Below are positions 62,371 through 64,000 of a DNA stretch of 64,000 nucleotides, one piece after another. A model generated the notes under the pieces. The model saw only the letters and a program-made list of their open reading frames with translations, was not told where the DNA came from and ran no database searches. Origin of the DNA: Noviherbaspirillum soli (GTDB taxonomy: Bacteria > Pseudomonadota > Gammaproteobacteria > Burkholderiales > Burkholderiaceae_D); NCBI RefSeq assembly GCF_015352955.1, contig NZ_JACYOX010000002.1:248001-312000 (forward strand), written 5' to 3'. Position 1 is the first letter of the stretch. Each line of letters opens with the position of its first letter. The position numbers and the translations under genes are program-made.

Positions 62371-63243
62371 CCAGAGCGGCAGGGTGGCGATCGACACCAG
62401 CGTGCCGGCAGAGATGATGAAGGCCACCAGCGGCGCATTGCCGCCCAGCCGCGCCGCCAGCACATAGGCGCTGGACGCGGTGGGCAGGGCGCCGAACATC
62501 ACCAGGATCTGCAGCTGCAGCCAGGGCAGCCCAAACAGGCGGCCCAGCAGCATCGCCAGGGCCGGCATCGCCAGCAGCTTGACCGCGATGAAATAGGTCG
62601 ACATCGCCTTTCCTTCCGACAGCCCCGACAGCCGCAGGCCGGCGCCGACCAGGATCAGGCCCAGCGCGATCGACGCATTGCCCATGCGCGACAGCAGCAC
62701 GCCGGCCACCTCCGGCATCGGCAGGCCCGACAGGTTGAACAGCACGCCGCTGGCGGTGGCCAAAAGCAGCGGATTCTTCGCCAGTTCCTTCGCCAGGCCG
62801 CCGCTCTTGTGGACCAGCGCATGGACCGCCGCCATATTGCACAGCGGGACGGCGAAACCGATGATCAGCGCCATCATCGAAGTGCCGTTTTCGCCGCCCA
62901 GGCGGTAGGCAATCGCCAGCGCCATATAGGAATTGAAGCGAAAGGCAGTCTGCAGCGCCGACTCGAAGCTCATCGGCCCGACCTTGAACAGCGGCTTGGC
63001 CAGCCAGCCCATCGCCACGCCGCCCAGCACCAGCAGCAGCGCCGCCTGGATCAGCCTGCCGGTGGCGGAAAAGTCCAGCGGCGTGCGCGAGGTGGAATAG
63101 AACAGCAGCGCCGGGAACAGCACGTAATACACCATCTTTTCCAGCCCGGCCCAGAATTCGCTGCCCCATCGTGTGATGCGCATCAGGATCACGCCAAGCA
63201 GGATCAGGGAAAAATCGGGCAGAAGAATGGATGCGATGGACAT
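62353..63243 (-). CDS. AEC-family transporter (auxin efflux carrier-like)
   Basis: A 296-residue membrane protein with about ten hydrophobic segments split into two halves, typical of AEC/Mdc-type permeases. Conserved blocks include NSYMALAIAYRLGG, GFAVPLCNMAAVHAL and a C-terminal GALPTASSAYVLAARLGG. Substrates in the family include malonate, malate and similar acids; here unknown. The start at 63243 is chosen because it avoids an Arg-rich extension. It overlaps the convergent queG end by 18 bases. Confidence 0.9.
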   Translation of the reverse strand: MSIASILLPDFSLILLGVILMRITRWGSEFWAGLEKMVYYVLFPALLFYSTSRTPLDFSATGRLIQAALLLVLGGVAMGWLAKPLFKVGPMSFESALQTAFRFNSYMALAIAYRLGGENGTSMMALIIGFAVPLCNMAAVHALVHKSGGLAKELAKNPLLLATASGVLFNLSGLPMPEVAGVLLSRMGNASIALGLILVGAGLRLSGLSEGKAMSTYFIAVKLLAMPALAMLLGRLFGLPWLQLQILVMFGALPTASSAYVLAARLGGNAPLVAFIISAGTLVSIATLPLWLYLSR

Positions 63244-63322
63244 GGAGGGGCGCTGTCTTGCCGTGCGGCGAAAGGCCACATGTTACCGGATGAAAAGCCT
63301 GTGCCGGATGCGGCAGTCGATG

Positions 63323-63955
63323 TCAGGCCAGTTCCAGGTAGTCGCGCAGCTGCGCCACCGTGTGCGCCAGCGTGTCCGGCCGGTGCGCCGCCAGCGCATC
63401 CGGCAGGGTATAGCCCCAGCCGACCGCGGCCGCTGCCGCCCGCACGCCGCGGGCGGCCTCGATATCGCGAATCTCGTCGCCTATGCACACGGTCTGGCCC
63501 GGCGAAAAGCCGGTGCGGGCCAGCAGCGCGCGCAGCTTGCGCTTCTTGCCCAGCAGCGACACGCCGCAATCGAGATGGCGGATCAGCCCGCTCAGTGCGG
63601 GGCCGAGCACGCCCTGCACGTTGTCCCGCGAATTCGAACTCAGCACCGCCAGCTCGACGCCGGCGTCGGCCAGGTCGCGCAGCAGGGCGGGCATGCCGTC
63701 AAACAGGGGGATCTGCGCCGTCCTGGCCGCCATCAGGCGCCGGAAATCCATTGCCACCAGCGGCGCCTTCCATGGCGGCAGGCCGACATGGCGCATCAGT
63801 TGCCTGGCGTCGAGCCGGCGCAACTCGTCGAGGCTGCCGCGGTCCAGCGGGCGAAATCCGTGGACACGGGCCAGTTCGCCGAAGCTGGCGAGGAAGAAGG
63901 GAAACGAGTCGGCCAGCGTGCCGTCGAAGTCGAATACCGCAAGCCTGTGCTTCAC
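63323..63955 (-). CDS. HAD-superfamily hydrolase, phosphoglycolate phosphatase-like
   Basis: A 210-residue HAD phosphatase. Motif I is DFDGTLADS, motif II LSSNSRDN, motif III Lys in GKKRKLRALL, and motif IV GDEIRDIEAARG. The cap is helical (about 15-85), as in Gph-type enzymes. The start is a GTG preceded by AAGGCAGGAA. Substrate unknown. It is probably cotranscribed with a gene entering from the right edge. Confidence 0.9.
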   Translation of the reverse strand: MKHRLAVFDFDGTLADSFPFFLASFGELARVHGFRPLDRGSLDELRRLDARQLMRHVGLPPWKAPLVAMDFRRLMAARTAQIPLFDGMPALLRDLADAGVELAVLSSNSRDNVQGVLGPALSGLIRHLDCGVSLLGKKRKLRALLARTGFSPGQTVCIGDEIRDIEAARGVRAAAAAVGWGYTLPDALAAHRPDTLAHTVAQLRDYLELA

Positions 63956-63985
63956 GCGCCGTTCCTGCCTTTCATGCTGCGCGGC

Positions 63986-64000
63986 TTACTTCAGCAACCG
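63986..64000 (-). CDS. Possible 3' end of an upstream gene (right edge)
   Basis: On the reverse strand CGG TTG CTG AAG TAA would end a frame coming from beyond the window, about 30 bases before the HAD hydrolase start. Only four codons are visible, so this is a weak inference from spacing and operon layout. Confidence 0.3.
   Translation of the reverse strand, partial: RLLK

Overview
The window looks like a chromosomal segment of a GC-rich betaproteobacterium of order Burkholderiales, most likely family Oxalobacteraceae (Herbaspirillum/Noviherbaspirillum/Massilia relatives). The evidence is gene order and protein character: ccsA-like gene/PP0621-like gene/pilS/pilR/ampD, miaB-phoH-ybeY-corC-lnt, glyQ-glyS-gmhB-plsC-(M48 peptidase)-gloA, mutL-miaA and amiC-tsaE. 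The assignment comes from gene order and translated motifs; no database search was run.

Layout. 1-4.65 kb: end of a cytochrome c biogenesis gene, a small PP0621-like protein, the PilS/PilR two-component system and AmpD, all forward. 4.65-7.97 kb: class Ia ribonucleotide reductase nrdA behind a promoter with two NrdR boxes 31 bp apart, and no nrdB next to it. 7.99-8.68 kb: a large composite inverted repeat. 8.8-14.6 kb (reverse): gloA, a metallopeptidase, plsC, gmhB, glyS, glyQ. 14.6-33.1 kb: about 18.5 kb that separates glyQ from lnt, which normally touch in Burkholderiales. It is bordered by repeats and carries a PQQ alcohol dehydrogenase with a lanthanide-type active site, overlapping a substrate-binding protein, a cytochrome c lipoprotein and a complete caa3-type oxidase; then a LysR regulator, a fatty-acid catabolic operon, a sigma-54 activator with its likely target (a GlsB-type membrane protein), and a Bug-type receptor. 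33.1-38.9 kb (reverse): lnt, corC, ybeY, phoH, miaB and a small exported protein.

39-46.9 kb: a bacterial alpha-2-macroglobulin with an intact thioester motif, coupled to pbpC. 47.2-47.9 kb: a short SDR-fold protein that carries both motifs defining halohydrin dehalogenases. 47.9-51.6 kb (reverse): exported MsrA and a two-gene sensing module, an RsbQ-like hydrolase coupled to a PAS-GGDEF-EAL protein. 51.9-55.4 kb: tungstate-binding TupA without its permease and ATPase, a divergent regulator with a binding-protein-like sensor domain, and a porin. 55.5-64 kb: tRNA-Met(CAT), miaA, mutL, a DedA protein, amiC, tsaE, queG, an auxin-efflux-type carrier and a HAD phosphatase.

The most interesting points are the lanthanide-type alcohol dehydrogenase wired to its own terminal oxidase through overlapping genes, the candidate halohydrin dehalogenase, the RsbQ/PAS-GGDEF-EAL pair, the sigma-54 activator and promoter in front of the GlsB gene, and a repeat system (nine short palindromes, hexamer arrays, a roughly 550-bp inverted repeat) that marks the breakpoints of otherwise conserved gene order.
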